Positions 10,105-19,477 of a stretch of DNA of 64,000 nt are shown here, piece after piece. Position 1 is the first letter of the stretch; the number at the start of each line of letters is the position of its first letter. Origin of the DNA: Leptospira sp. (GTDB lineage: Bacteria > Spirochaetota > Leptospiria > Leptospirales > Leptospiraceae); assembly GCA_016742255.1 (NCBI GenBank), contig JACVCB010000002.1:1-64000 (forward strand), written 5' to 3'. The notes below the pieces were generated by a model. That model did no database searches, had not been told where the DNA came from, and was given only the letters and a program-made list of their open reading frames with translations. Position numbers and translations under genes: made by a program.

Positions 10105-10925
10105 TCGTTGAAGTATTTTTGTGAGGCTTCGTTTAAAAACTTACGTTCTTTTCGGGATAAAGACTCCATTCCATTTTTAGAAATTTTTTCTAAGAGTTCA
10201 TCCACTTTGGTTTTGGCATTTTCTCGTTTTGCCATTTCTTCTTGGTACCGCATAAACCTACGTTTTTGTAAGTAACGAGAGAGTGACCACGTGGGAAGGG
10301 AAGACTTTGTGCTTTTCCAACCCGTATACAATTTCATAAGGATGAGTCCACCAATCGCTCCACCCAAATGAGCAAAGTGTGCAACTCGTTCCCCTTGTGC
10401 AAACAGTACCATAAGCATCACAATCATCACAAAGTATTTGGCTCTCATGGGAAAAATGAGAAATACCAAAAGTTCACGATTCGGCCATGTCATACCATAC
10501 GCAACAAGAAGCCCGTAGATACTGGCACTTGCTCCTACAACAACACCTTGTGGAATTCCCAAATATTGGGCGGTGATGGTTCCGATCCCACCGAGTAGGG
10601 CAGTGAAAAAATAAAATTTGAGAAAGGCACGTTCCCCCCAAATTTCAGCAAGTTCTGAACCAAACATCCAAAGGCTCAGCATATTGAATAGGATGTGCAT
10701 AAAACTTCCGTGTAAAAATGCATAACTCACAAGTTGCCAAACCCATCCTCGGAACACAAGTTCGGGAGAGAGACCCAAATAGAGTTCCATAAGGGGAGTG
10801 TGAAAGCTGAGTTTTGTCAAAAGTTGCAGAATGAAAAAGATGACATTGACTAAAATCAGAGTTCGGACAACGGGAACCATAGGTGGTCCAAAACGGAGTT
10901 CATATCCTGGGGTACGAGAGGCCAT
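10101..10925 (-). CDS. Rhomboid-family intramembrane serine protease
   Basis: A six-helix integral membrane protein with the rhomboid catalytic dyad: Ser in VVGASASIYGLL and His in HFAHLGGAIGGLIL; FMHILFNMLSLWMFG carries the conserved helix 2 His/Asn. Rhomboids cleave transmembrane segments within the inner membrane. I start at ATG 10925 (MASRTPGYELRFGPP); the frame is open to an ATG at 10976, but that region overlaps the divergent metallo-hydrolase start. The C-terminal 70 residues are charged and cytoplasmic. It is first in the operon with the lipoate ligase-like gene and glyA. Substrate unknown. Confidence 0.87.
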   Translation of the reverse strand: MASRTPGYELRFGPPMVPVVRTLILVNVIFFILQLLTKLSFHTPLMELYLGLSPELVFRGWVWQLVSYAFLHGSFMHILFNMLSLWMFGSELAEIWGERAFLKFYFFTALLGGIGTITAQYLGIPQGVVVGASASIYGLLVAYGMTWPNRELLVFLIFPMRAKYFVMIVMLMVLFAQGERVAHFAHLGGAIGGLILMKLYTGWKSTKSSLPTWSLSRYLQKRRFMRYQEEMAKRENAKTKVDELLEKISKNGMESLSRKERKFLNEASQKYFNE

Positions 10926-10989
10926 AAATTCAAGGTCGTAAATCTTGAGTGACAAGGAAAGTCGATTTCCTAGCATCGAGGAAGTGATT

Positions 10990-11937
10990 GTGCAACTCTA
11001 CGGAGTCCGCGGTTCCATTGCGAGCCCACTCCGAAACCAAGACTACCGCAAAAAGATAATCGAGATTCTAGACCTCTACAAACAATCAGGGGCCGAAGGA
11101 TCTGTGGATGAGTTTTGGCAAAATCTTCCCTACCACTTAAAATTTGTCACAGGATCTGACACAACCTGTGTTTCGGTGACAGATGATGATGGCCAAACCT
11201 ATGTTTTGGATATGGGGACGGGACTTAGGAATTTAGGTGACGAACTTGTTTCCGAATATTTCACAAACCAATTGAAAAAAACTGTCTCCTTCTTTATCAC
11301 ACATACCCACTGGGATCATATCCAGGGCCTTCCTTTTTTTAAGCCCATTTATTTCCCAGACTTCCATTTGCATTTTTATTCTCCTTATGCTGATTTAGAA
11401 AAACGATTACAAAGACAACAAGAACCAGAATTTTTTCCAGTGCCACTGGACGGAACAGGTTCTGCAAAAGAGTTTAAACTTTTTTTCCCAGGCGATGTGT
11501 TAGAATTTCCTTCGGGTCTCAAAGTAGAGTGTTACCCATTAAAACACCCAGGTGGTTCGTTTGCGTATAAATTCACGAACCGTGCCGGTAAAATTTTTAT
11601 CTTTGCTACGGATGCAGAATTTACTGGGGCTGACATGGACCTCATCCATGAATGTTTGCCTTTTTTTGCGGATGCAGACTTACTCATTTTAGATACTCAA
11701 TACACCTTGGATGAATCCTTTTCCAAATTTGATTGGGGGCACACAGCTTATACCATGTCAGTAAATTGTGCTTCCTCTTGGCGTGTGAAAAACTTAGTGC
11801 TCACCCACCATGAACCAAGTTACTCTGATGAAAAAATTTATGATATTTATGAAAACGCAAAACTCCACCAGCAGCAGTTAGGCGAGAAGAAATTAAAAAT
11901 TCATTTAGCAAGAGAAGGACTTAGATTCCACTTATAA
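10990..11937 (+). CDS. Metallo-beta-lactamase-fold hydrolase
   Basis: An MBL-fold protein of about 315 residues with the zinc motif [14 protein letters not shown], a downstream metal-binding Asp in IFATDAEF, and a late His in [12 protein letters not shown]. It resembles the RNase Z/phosphodiesterase-like branch (beta-CASP absent); the substrate is unknown. GTG at 10990 is the preferred start because GAGGA lies seven bases upstream and the conserved strand [12 protein letters not shown] begins there; a TTG at 10945 would add 15 residues overlapping the rhomboid gene. It is followed after five bases by the PBP gene, so the two are probably co-transcribed. Confidence 0.8.
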   Translation: MQLYGVRGSIASPLRNQDYRKKIIEILDLYKQSGAEGSVDEFWQNLPYHLKFVTGSDTTCVSVTDDDGQTYVLDMGTGLRNLGDELVSEYFTNQLKKTVSFFITHTHWDHIQGLPFFKPIYFPDFHLHFYSPYADLEKRLQRQQEPEFFPVPLDGTGSAKEFKLFFPGDVLEFPSGLKVECYPLKHPGGSFAYKFTNRAGKIFIFATDAEFTGADMDLIHECLPFFADADLLILDTQYTLDESFSKFDWGHTAYTMSVNCASSWRVKNLVLTHHEPSYSDEKIYDIYENAKLHQQQLGEKKLKIHLAREGLRFHL

Positions 11938-11942
11938 TTACT

Positions 11943-14360
11943 ATGAACAAAGAAAAAACACTTCGAATTACCATCACTACCTTCTTTAGTATTGCACTTC
12001 TGGGAGGACTCTTTTTTGGATACATTCTTTCCGAAGTGAACAAAGGGAAAGAATTACAAAAACTTGCATCTTACCAACCAACAACTCCTACTAAATTATA
12101 TGATACCAATGGAGTTTTGTTTGCAGAGTTATACCGCCACAAACAAGAATTATTAAAGTATAGTGATATTCCTCCTCATGTGATCCATGCATTTTTATCA
12201 GTAGAAGATGATAATTTTTTCAATCACTTTGGTATTGATTTTTTAGCCATTGTAAGAGCTGCGATTAAAAACGTTTTTGCCGGCCGTATTGTCCAAGGTG
12301 GATCCACCTTAACCCAACAGTTAGCAAAAACTATCTTACAACAAAGGAAAAAAACCTTTGGACGTAAATTCCTCGAAGCACTTCTCACCTTACAAATCGA
12401 ACAAGAATACACCAAAGAAGAAATCTTAGAAATTTATTTTAACTTAATTTATTTGGGCCATGGAACAACTGGTTTGTCGTCTGCAGCCAATGTATATTTC
12501 CAAAAAGATGTAAGAGACTTAAGTATTGCTGAAGCAGCACTTTTAGCAAGACTTCCTAAAGCACCTGTTACCTATTCCCCTTTCAAAAACCCGAAAGAAG
12601 CCAAACAAGCGCATATGGTGGTGCTTGGCCTCATGGCAAAAAATGGTTTTATTCCCAAAGACCAAGTAAAGAAAATTCACGATGATTTTTGGGAACGGTA
12701 TTGGCCTGTTGTCATCACCCAATCTCCTTCACGTTCTACTTGGGGTGCTAAACTCAACCGTGCCCCTTATTTTACAGAGTGGGTTCGCCAAATCTTAGAG
12801 AAGGAATTGGGAGAGGAGGCTCTTTACACAGGTGGACTTCGTGTTTATACCACACTTGATGTGAGAAAACAAGAAATTGCAGAAGAAGAATTACGAAAAG
12901 GCCTAATCGAACAAGACAAATCTGCATTTGGTGCAAACTTCCGTTATGCGGGGCGTGCCGATCGTGGTCTTGTTTCTTTATACAATTTGTTTGGTTCCAT
13001 TTTCCCAGTGGGTGTCCCATATGTAACAAGTTTGGATGACAGGCAAGTGTTTCGTCTGCATTTAGAAAAAGAAATGGCACCGGCTCTGGAATTGTTAACG
13101 GATTTTATCCCTTCCGAAAACGAAAGTGCAGCAGTCAAAGAATTCCAAAGATCCTCTCTTGTATTTTCTTCCAACTTACACGTAGAAGGTGCTATCATTA
13201 CCATCGACCACCAAACCGGTTATATCCAAACCATGGTGGGTGGTTCAAGGTTCTCCCCCAAAAACCAATTTAACCGTGCAATGCAAGCGAGACGCCAAAC
13301 AGGTTCTGCATTCAAACCATTTGTTTATGCAGCTGCTATCCAAAACCGTGCTGTTGGATCGGGAACAGGGATTATGGATGCACCCCTTACCACCATTACG
13401 GAAGAAGGGGAAGGGTATTCGCCTCAAGACATTTCTGGTGATTTCCGAGGTATGGTTCCTCTGTCTCGCGCACTCTCTTTATCCTTAAACATTGTGTCGG
13501 TGCAGGTTCTGATGCGAACAGGGACAGATTCCGTCATTGATTTTGCCTCCAAAGTTACAAAAACAAATAAAGCTAGGTTCCCAACAGGTCCAGCCCTGGC
13601 ATTGGGAGTTGCAGAACTCACACCTTATGAAATGGCTCTTGGGTATTCTATCCTTGCAAACAAAGGAAAAGATGTAATTCCATTTAGTGTTCGTTATGTG
13701 CTAAACCAAAGTGGGACTGTTGTTTATAATAAAGAAAAGGAAGTCCAAGAAACTTTGGCTGAAGAAGCCAAAAATGGAACAATCCAAATCATTCCAGAAG
13801 CCACAGCATATATCATCAAACAAATGTTAATCGGTGTGGCAATGGGAGGAACACCAACCCAAGCCTTGCGTGCTGCAGACAAAGGAAATTATAAAGGGGA
13901 ATCTGGCGGAAAAACAGGTTCTACATCTTCTTATACCAATGTTTGGTATGCCGGTTTTGATCCAAAATACACATCGATTGTTTGGATGGGTTTTGATAAA
14001 TCCTCTCTTTCTCTAGGAAAGGGTGTCACTGCTGCTGGTGTTGCGGCACCGATTTGGGGGAAAATGTATTCTCGTTTTTACAACGAAGGGCCTTATCCAA
14101 GTTTTTACCCCAATGGCAAATCTGATGAAATACCTGCCGATGTGGTTAAGGGTGCCACTTGTGCATTTAATGGACTTTCGCCAGGACCAAATTGCCCTCT
14201 CACTGGAAATTTATTCTTAAAACCAATCACGATTGCAGGTCGTACCTTGTCTGTCCCTGGTGGACGGCAATGTGATGGGGACAGAGACCACTACAGATCG
14301 ATGGATCTAAATGACTTCTTACAACGTGAATTGGAAATCTCTGACGACGAATTGAAGTAG
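11943..14360 (+). CDS. Class A penicillin-binding protein (PBP1A-type)
   Basis: An 805-residue bifunctional peptidoglycan synthase. An N-terminal membrane anchor (residues 9-30) is followed by a GT51 glycosyltransferase domain ([17 protein letters not shown] with the catalytic Glu at residue 88, [11 protein letters not shown]). The transpeptidase domain has the three active-site motifs: S-x-x-K in [11 protein letters not shown]-x-N in LSLSLNIV and K-T-G in [10 protein letters not shown]. It polymerises and cross-links peptidoglycan in the periplasm. It follows the MBL-fold gene by five bases and is closed by a strong hairpin terminator at 14408-14446. Confidence 0.95.
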   Translation: MNKEKTLRITITTFFSIALLGGLFFGYILSEVNKGKELQKLASYQPTTPTKLYDTNGVLFAELYRHKQELLKYSDIPPHVIHAFLSVEDDNFFNHFGIDFLAIVRAAIKNVFAGRIVQGGSTLTQQLAKTILQQRKKTFGRKFLEALLTLQIEQEYTKEEILEIYFNLIYLGHGTTGLSSAANVYFQKDVRDLSIAEAALLARLPKAPVTYSPFKNPKEAKQAHMVVLGLMAKNGFIPKDQVKKIHDDFWERYWPVVITQSPSRSTWGAKLNRAPYFTEWVRQILEKELGEEALYTGGLRVYTTLDVRKQEIAEEELRKGLIEQDKSAFGANFRYAGRADRGLVSLYNLFGSIFPVGVPYVTSLDDRQVFRLHLEKEMAPALELLTDFIPSENESAAVKEFQRSSLVFSSNLHVEGAIITIDHQTGYIQTMVGGSRFSPKNQFNRAMQARRQTGSAFKPFVYAAAIQNRAVGSGTGIMDAPLTTITEEGEGYSPQDISGDFRGMVPLSRALSLSLNIVSVQVLMRTGTDSVIDFASKVTKTNKARFPTGPALALGVAELTPYEMALGYSILANKGKDVIPFSVRYVLNQSGTVVYNKEKEVQETLAEEAKNGTIQIIPEATAYIIKQMLIGVAMGGTPTQALRAADKGNYKGESGGKTGSTSSYTNVWYAGFDPKYTSIVWMGFDKSSLSLGKGVTAAGVAAPIWGKMYSRFYNEGPYPSFYPNGKSDEIPADVVKGATCAFNGLSPGPNCPLTGNLFLKPITIAGRTLSVPGGRQCDGDRDHYRSMDLNDFLQRELEISDDELK

Positions 14361-14407
14361 GTCTCAGCTAAAAAATCAACCTACCAAGACCAGTCAAATG
14401 AGAACCA

Positions 14408-14446
14408 AATCCCTTCTTCCCAACCAAGGAAGGAGGGATTTTTTTT
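14408..14446 (+). terminator. Rho-independent terminator of the PBP gene
   Basis: AATCCCTTCTTCC (14408-14420) pairs with GGAAGGAGGGATT (14428-14440) through 13 positions including one G-T wobble. The loop is seven bases and a run of T follows directly. It lies 48 bases after the PBP stop. Confidence 0.85.
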
Positions 14447-14484
14447 ATAATCCCTGTTTTTTTAGGCAATTTCTTGCAAACCAC

Positions 14485-14513
14485 TCAATCTGCGTAATTT
14501 TTCAGCAGATTGA
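14485..14513. promoter_or_regulatory. Inverted repeat, candidate enhancer-binding site for the sigma-54 promoter
   Basis: TCAATCTGC (14485-14493) and GCAGATTGA (14505-14513) form a perfect 9-base inverted repeat with an 11-base spacer. Its centre is about 106 bases upstream of the start predicted from the sigma-54 promoter at 14578. That is the usual distance for a bound NtrC-type activator. The role is inferred from geometry. Confidence 0.65.
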
Positions 14514-14577
14514 AAGGTCCATTCCTTTCCGAATCTCCCGAAACGACAATTCTAAGCGGTTTTAGAGGGATCTCATG

Positions 14578-14594
14578 TTGGCACGATAGTTGCA
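14578..14594 (+). promoter_or_regulatory. Sigma-54 (RpoN) -24/-12 promoter
   Basis: TTGGCACGATAGTTGCA matches the sigma-54 consensus (TGGCACG, four bases, TTGC) at every strongly conserved position. The GG and GC doublets are separated by exactly ten bases. Transcription should start near 14605, leaving a leader of about 22 bases before the ATG at 14627 with its GGAGGGA ribosome binding site. Confidence 0.85.
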
Positions 14595-14626
14595 TCTATT
14601 CTCTTGAACAGCAGTTCGGAGGGAAT

Positions 14627-15067
14627 ATGAAAAAACTACTCTTAACCATCATTATTTTAGCGATCAACTTCTCAGTGAAAGCTGGAGAGTCCTCCTTTTT
14701 GAATGATGATGTAACTTCCCTCATTGGCCAATACGATAACGAAACCTTAGCTGCCATTTCCAATGAACTTGTGAAAATGGCGAACGAAGAAGAAGGAATG
14801 GGAGAGTTTGATTTAGCTTCTACTCATTATGACCGTGCGATTAAAATTCGTGAAGCAATTGGTATGAAATCCCATAAAAGTTTTGCTTCGATCCAATACT
14901 TAGCAAGCCAAGCGTATTCGAAAGCTGGTAACTTTTGTGAGGCTTCTACTTATGCAAAAAAAGCAAGTGATGCTTTCCGTGCACATGGAATTTCTAAATT
15001 CGAACACAAAGCTGAATTGGAGTCAAAAGAATTTGCAAAGGCTTGTGCGGTGGTGGCTGTTCGTTAA
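14627..15067 (+). CDS. Small exported TPR-like protein, sigma-54 controlled
   Basis: A 146-residue protein with a signal peptide (MKKLLLTIIILAINFSVKA) followed by helical hairpins that look like two tetratricopeptide-type repeats (GEFDLASTHYDRAIKIREA and GNFCEASTYAKKASDAFRAH). TPRs bind proteins; the partner is unknown. The reading frame is open from 14510, but the ATG at 14627 has a strong GGAGGGA site and starts the signal peptide. It is a single-gene unit transcribed from the sigma-54 promoter at 14578, implying control by an enhancer-binding protein and a condition such as nitrogen status or envelope stress (inference). Confidence 0.8.
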   Translation: MKKLLLTIIILAINFSVKAGESSFLNDDVTSLIGQYDNETLAAISNELVKMANEEEGMGEFDLASTHYDRAIKIREAIGMKSHKSFASIQYLASQAYSKAGNFCEASTYAKKASDAFRAHGISKFEHKAELESKEFAKACAVVAVR

Positions 15068-15129
15068 ATAAAACTTGTTGTTATGATTCTTTCTAGAGAT
15101 GGTTACCCTTTTTTGATTCTTCCTTCGAA

Positions 15130-15849
15130 TCAATCCAACTTCACGTGATGATACACGTGGGGTTGGAATTCTTTTTTCCCATACTTACGTATCGCAATTT
15201 CAAATAATCTCGTTTTTTCATATGGAATGTCTGATTCCCAAGCAATCCCAAAATTGGCTTCTGTATAACCAGATTCATATTGAAGTGGGTATAAAGATTT
15301 TCCGTCATAATAATAGAGTAGTTTATGTTCGAAGTTTTTTGTGGAATCGACAACAAAGACCTCGCATGGAATCCGTTTTGTGAATTGTTTTGTGATTTGG
15401 AATTTAGTTTGTTCCAATCGACATTCTTTTACATTCAATTCTTTTGTTGTTAAAAGCACCCATTCCTTTGACTTCTCAATGGAACCTTTCCCAATGATTT
15501 GGCGAAATTGCAAGTGGTCTTTGTATACCTTCCATTCTCTCCAAATTTTTTTAAATTCGAAATTTGGTTCAATGTAAATGGATTCTGTCCATAAGAGTTG
15601 GAAATCTTTTGATCCCATCGCTGATTTTTTTTTTGTAGGTCTTTTGTATGAACCAAGGAGTAAATCTGAATCTTTTGGAAATTCTGTTGGTAAAGTCCGT
15701 ATCCATCCAAGTTTTGGTGTACAAAAAAGTGGGAATAAAAACACCAAAAGAAGAAGGAATTTCTTCTTTTGGTGTAGAGCTGAAATCAAATTGGTATTAC
15801 AATTTGATTTAGAATTGGAAGTAAATAAAATCTTGTCCACCATCTCCAA
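15130..15849 (-). CDS. Putative lipoprotein of unknown function
   Basis: Unrecognised. The frame has a lysine-led hydrophobic stretch HQKKKFLLLLVFLFPLFC followed by TPKLG, a plausible lipoprotein signal with Cys as the acylated residue. The ATG at 15849 would place about 28 residues before it and overlap the upstream MBOAT gene by 41 bases; a TTG at 15789 gives a normal-length signal but has no clear ribosome binding site, so the start is uncertain. The mature region (about 195 residues) is beta-rich and polar. It follows the MBOAT gene closely and could act on the same pathway. Confidence 0.55.
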   Translation of the reverse strand: MEMVDKILFTSNSKSNCNTNLISALHQKKKFLLLLVFLFPLFCTPKLGWIRTLPTEFPKDSDLLLGSYKRPTKKKSAMGSKDFQLLWTESIYIEPNFEFKKIWREWKVYKDHLQFRQIIGKGSIEKSKEWVLLTTKELNVKECRLEQTKFQITKQFTKRIPCEVFVVDSTKNFEHKLLYYYDGKSLYPLQYESGYTEANFGIAWESDIPYEKTRLFEIAIRKYGKKEFQPHVYHHVKLD

Positions 15850-17236
15850 AAATTCCGAGTAAAAGTAAAATTACGACGGATAAAATGGGGAGTAAAATAT
15901 TTTGGAAAGGTTTTAGTTTTTCATACACAAACGGTGAGTATTGGAACCAGTTGAACATAAGTCCTAAAGCAATGAAGGTGGGAAGTTCATCCACTCGGCT
16001 TAAGGTATCACCAGTATTTCGTAGAGTTAAAACACCTTTAAAAATTTCATAAGCAACATTTAAGGATTCTGCTCCTCTTGCTGCTGCACGGAAAAACACT
16101 CCCGAAAATGTAAATACAATGAAGATCACAATGGTTCGTATGATTCCTGCAAGAGGGAATGTGTCTGGTATGAATTTCTTTTTCCCACGATGGAGGTATA
16201 AAGACCTTTCAATCCAAATGAGAGCGCCTAAATACGCACCCCAAAGGACAAAGGCCCAATTGGCTCCATGCCACAACCCTCCAAGGCACATGGTGATAAA
16301 GGAATTCAAATTGGATCGGAAAATGCTCCCTTTACTTCCACCTAATGGAATGTAAATGTAGTCACGTAACCAAGAGGATAATGTGATGTGCCATCTGCTC
16401 CAAAGTTCTCGGAAAGACTGTGAAAAAAATGGACCTTGGAAGTTTTCTGGAATCTCATATCCCAGTAAATTAGCAGATCCTCTTGCCATATCCGTATACC
16501 CAGAAAAGTCACAATACACTTGGATCGCGAAGGCAAGGACACTAAAGAAAATCGAAAAACTATCGTATTTCGCGGGGTCTAGATACAAAGGAGAAATGAT
16601 TGGTGCGATGTTTTCTGCAATGATGACCTTTTTAAACAAACCACCAATGATAAGGAAGATTCCCTTTTTCATTCTGTCTGAGTCTATCGTTGGGTGGTCG
16701 AGTTGAGGGAGGAAATCCTGTGACCTCATAATCGGACCAGCGATGAGTTGTGGGAAAAACAAAATGAACAAGAAGTAGTCCACAGTGGACATTCTTTTTT
16801 CAATGATACCACGGTGGATGTCCACTTGTACAGCAATGATCTGGAAGGTATAAAAACTAATCGCTAGTGGTAAAAAAATACTCCATGAACCAGCAATTTC
16901 TTTGAAACTAGGATACCCTGTTAAAGAGTATAATGAATCTGTAATGAAGTAAAAATACTTAAAGAACGCTAAATTAAGAACGTTTAAAATGACAATTGTG
17001 TATAAAACACTGTTGTGATTTTCTCCTTTTTCTTTTTTCCGAAACATCCATTCGCTAAACGCATAGTTAACAAGAATGACTAAAAGGAAGTGGAATAAAA
17101 AAGGAAAACTAAAATAGGCGTAAAAAATAAGAGAAGAAACCACAAGAAGGGGTTTTCTCCCCTTTTGTGGAATGTTCCAATAGATTAAATAGGTAAGCGC
17201 AAATAAAATTAAATACGGAATCGAATTGAATAACAT
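15809..17236 (-). CDS. MBOAT-family membrane O-acyltransferase (AlgI/DltB-like)
   Basis: A 475-residue polytopic protein with the AlgI-type signature. YCDFSGYTDMARGSANLLGY is followed by FRELWSRWHITLSSWLRDYI and the catalytic-His segment LGGLWHGANWAFVLWG. Such enzymes move acyl groups across the inner membrane for transfer to extracellular sugars or alanyl acceptors, usually with a periplasmic SGNH/AlgX-type partner. No such partner is recognisable next to it; only the lipoprotein-like gene at 15130 is coupled to it. The acceptor is unknown; LPS or another surface glycan is an inference. Confidence 0.9.
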   Translation of the reverse strand: MLFNSIPYLILFALTYLIYWNIPQKGRKPLLVVSSLIFYAYFSFPFLFHFLLVILVNYAFSEWMFRKKEKGENHNSVLYTIVILNVLNLAFFKYFYFITDSLYSLTGYPSFKEIAGSWSIFLPLAISFYTFQIIAVQVDIHRGIIEKRMSTVDYFLFILFFPQLIAGPIMRSQDFLPQLDHPTIDSDRMKKGIFLIIGGLFKKVIIAENIAPIISPLYLDPAKYDSFSIFFSVLAFAIQVYCDFSGYTDMARGSANLLGYEIPENFQGPFFSQSFRELWSRWHITLSSWLRDYIYIPLGGSKGSIFRSNLNSFITMCLGGLWHGANWAFVLWGAYLGALIWIERSLYLHRGKKKFIPDTFPLAGIIRTIVIFIVFTFSGVFFRAAARGAESLNVAYEIFKGVLTLRNTGDTLSRVDELPTFIALGLMFNWFQYSPFVYEKLKPFQNILLPILSVVILLLLGIFGDGGQDFIYFQF

Positions 17237-17256
17237 GAATTAGGTAACCTTAAAAT

Positions 17257-18255
17257 TTAGATATCCCATAGGTATAAAAACTTCGAGTTCGTATTTGTTC
17301 CAAGAAGTTTATCAGCGATACCAAATGAAATAGGATTTCCTTTCACGTCAGTTGCTTGGTAAATATTTTCCACAGGTACTTTTCCTCTTTGGTAAGTAAC
17401 AATACGAGGTGATCCTTGTGGGTTGCCTTCATACTTAGGGTGTTTCATGAGTTCGATTACAAAATTATCAAAATAACCGATAAAATCAATCATCCCTTCT
17501 TTCTGTGCTTGTTCCGCTGTGAAGATCCTTCCATCACAAATTTCTTTGAGTCTGGTTTCAGAAACTTTAGGTCTGCCTTTTTTCACAACATCAAAAAAGC
17601 GAGCATACAAACTATCAATGATTGACTGTAAAATTTTTCTTTGTTCCGCAGTCATTTCTGTTGTAGGTGAACCAAGGGCTTTGTTTGGACCAGAGGTAAA
17701 GGATTGGTCTTTCACTCCAATTTTGTCTAAACCTTCTTTCACATTGATCCCCGACATGATCACACCCACAGAACCTGTAACAGTTGTTGGGTGGGCACCA
17801 ATGGAATCTGTTGCCATTGCAATGTAATAAGCACCACTAGCAGCTGTATCCATAAATCCTGCAAAAACAGGGATCCCTTTACGTTCTTTGAATTTTTTCA
17901 CTTCTTGGTAGATGATGTCACTTGCCGTAACAGTTCCACCAGGAGAGTTGATTTTTAAGATCACACCTTTGACATCAGGGTCTCTCTCTGCACGTTTGAG
18001 TGATTCTTTCACTCGGACGACCATCGAATCAGAAGAAGGTCCAAAAAAGGATTCTTTTCCTTCATCAGAAATCATCCCTTCGATGGAGATAATTACGATT
18101 TTTTCTTGATCCTTTCCAGCAATGAGTTTCTCTTCGAATTCAGACTTAGCTGTTGGAGGGAATAAATTCATACTATTCCCAATGACACATGATTCTGTAA
18201 AAAGAATCGAAAGAAGAACGACGGAACTAATTAGACCAAACTTTCTTAAAGGCAT
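17257..18255 (-). CDS. sppA: Signal peptide peptidase SppA (short form)
   Basis: A 332-residue serine protease of the S49 family. An N-terminal hydrophobic segment (KFGLISSVVLLSILFTESC) anchors it in the membrane and may be a relaxed lipobox. Next come GVILKINSPGGTVTASDIIY, the nucleophile region DTAASGAYYIA and the lysine segment TSGPNKALGSP. It degrades leftover signal peptides and membrane fragments. The frame is open to 18489, but ATG 18255 has an AAGG site and starts the anchor. It is one domain long, like the Bacillus type and unlike the duplicated E. coli enzyme. Confidence 0.88.
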   Translation of the reverse strand: MPLRKFGLISSVVLLSILFTESCVIGNSMNLFPPTAKSEFEEKLIAGKDQEKIVIISIEGMISDEGKESFFGPSSDSMVVRVKESLKRAERDPDVKGVILKINSPGGTVTASDIIYQEVKKFKERKGIPVFAGFMDTAASGAYYIAMATDSIGAHPTTVTGSVGVIMSGINVKEGLDKIGVKDQSFTSGPNKALGSPTTEMTAEQRKILQSIIDSLYARFFDVVKKGRPKVSETRLKEICDGRIFTAEQAQKEGMIDFIGYFDNFVIELMKHPKYEGNPQGSPRIVTYQRGKVPVENIYQATDVKGNPISFGIADKLLGTNTNSKFLYLWDI

Positions 18256-18310
18256 ACAAACCTTTCTAAGATGGCAAACTCTGACTTCAATCATTTTTGG
18301 GAGATAAATC

Positions 18311-19207
18311 TTGCACCTACTGAAAACAAAATACTCTAGTTTTGGGACAGAACCCACTGGAGGTGGCCAATGGTTGCATTTGAATCTCCATTCTCCCGTA
18401 GATGGCTCCAAAGTTTCTGTGGTTGCAGGCCACAAAGCCCCAGATCCATTTTTTGCTTCAGGTTCGTTTTTGATGTTTCCCTGGGTCAATCGATTGGAAC
18501 CAAACCCATGGGCGAGAGAGCCATTTTATCCGAGTATCCATTGGTTGACAGATGGGAACGGAATCCCTCTCCATGGGCTCTTCCACAACCTGCCAAGAAC
18601 CATCCTTTCCGAAACACAAGGGGAGATGGAATCCATTGTCAAATTTTCCATGGACATCCCAAAAACTTGGGAAGGGACATTACTTTCCAAAATCCAAGTG
18701 ACGGAAGTGTACCAACTTACTCCTTCGGAACTCAAAATCATCTATGAATTAAAGAACCAATCAGAAGAAGAATTTCCCTTTGCACTTGGAATCCATCCCT
18801 ATTTCCGTTGGAACGAAGAAGAAAGTATCGATGATCTATTTCTCATCGGATCTGGATTCCACCAGATTAAACTCGGAGATTACCTTTTACCTGAACGTAT
18901 ATTAGGTGGTGAGTTGTTACTCAATGGTGAACTTCCACTCATGGGAAAAAGTTTGGATGATTTGTACGGAGCCGCCGGAAATGAAACTCCCTACATTGGT
19001 CTATTTTCGATGAACAAAAAGGAGAAGTTACTCATCTCTGGTGGGAATTTTTACCAAGTGTACACTCCGCAAGATAGAAGGTCAATTGCGATTGAACCGA
19101 TGACAAGCACTGGCAATTTTTTACATTTCCCTGGTGCAAATCCTAGTCTTATCAAAGCACATTCCGAAAAAAAAATTGAATTTTCGATTCGTTTGGATCA
19201 ATTCTAA
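18311..19207 (+). CDS. Aldose 1-epimerase family protein
   Basis: A 298-residue galactose-mutarotase-fold protein. The family residues are visible in order: FPWVNRLE (substrate Asn-Arg), HGLFHNLP (first His), LGIHPYFRW (second His) and AIEPMTS (catalytic Glu). It probably interconverts alpha and beta anomers of an aldose or a phosphorylated hexose. Translation begins at TTG 18311, preceded by GGGAG at good spacing. It is divergent from sppA and has no sugar-utilisation genes next to it, so its substrate is open. Confidence 0.85.
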   Translation: MHLLKTKYSSFGTEPTGGGQWLHLNLHSPVDGSKVSVVAGHKAPDPFFASGSFLMFPWVNRLEPNPWAREPFYPSIHWLTDGNGIPLHGLFHNLPRTILSETQGEMESIVKFSMDIPKTWEGTLLSKIQVTEVYQLTPSELKIIYELKNQSEEEFPFALGIHPYFRWNEEESIDDLFLIGSGFHQIKLGDYLLPERILGGELLLNGELPLMGKSLDDLYGAAGNETPYIGLFSMNKKEKLLISGGNFYQVYTPQDRRSIAIEPMTSTGNFLHFPGANPSLIKAHSEKKIEFSIRLDQF

Positions 19208-19267
19208 AAAAAAATATTCTCTTTATCGAACAAACTGTCTAACAAAAAAAAAGAGGATAGTTCCCCA

Positions 19268-19477
19268 ATGTCAGATGCCCTAGTGAATACTTGTAAACAA
19301 ATTAGTAAAAACCTTTTGGAAATCAAATATTTCGCAGAGAAAAAAAACACTAGCCGAACTTCTGTTTACCGCGCTTTACAAGACCAAAAGATCAATGAAG
19401 TCGTGATCGGAAAAAATTCACGTTTCATTATTTTAGATGATGCTGCAAAGAAATGGAAACCTGGTAGACAGGCCTAA
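19268..19477 (+). CDS. Small helix-turn-helix-like protein
   Basis: A 69-residue basic protein. The segment FAEKKNTSRTSVYRALQDQK looks like a helix-turn-helix followed by a beta-hairpin (VVIGKNSRFIILDD), the shape of small excisionase/MerR-like winged helices. That could make it a DNA-binding regulator, but the call rests on pattern only. Its 3' end overlaps the convergent gene at 19428 by 50 bases. No mobile-element genes lie nearby to support an excisionase role. Confidence 0.6.
   Translation: MSDALVNTCKQISKNLLEIKYFAEKKNTSRTSVYRALQDQKINEVVIGKNSRFIILDDAAKKWKPGRQA

Noticed and set aside
15114..15134. Hairpin TTGATTC-TTCCTTC-GAATCAA between convergent genes
   Set aside because: It has a 7-base stem but no T-tract on either strand and covers the stop of the leftward gene, so I did not call it a terminator.
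19268..19477. Excisionase of a mobile element
   Set aside because: The protein has an excisionase-like shape, but no integrase, attachment-site repeat or composition shift surrounds it.
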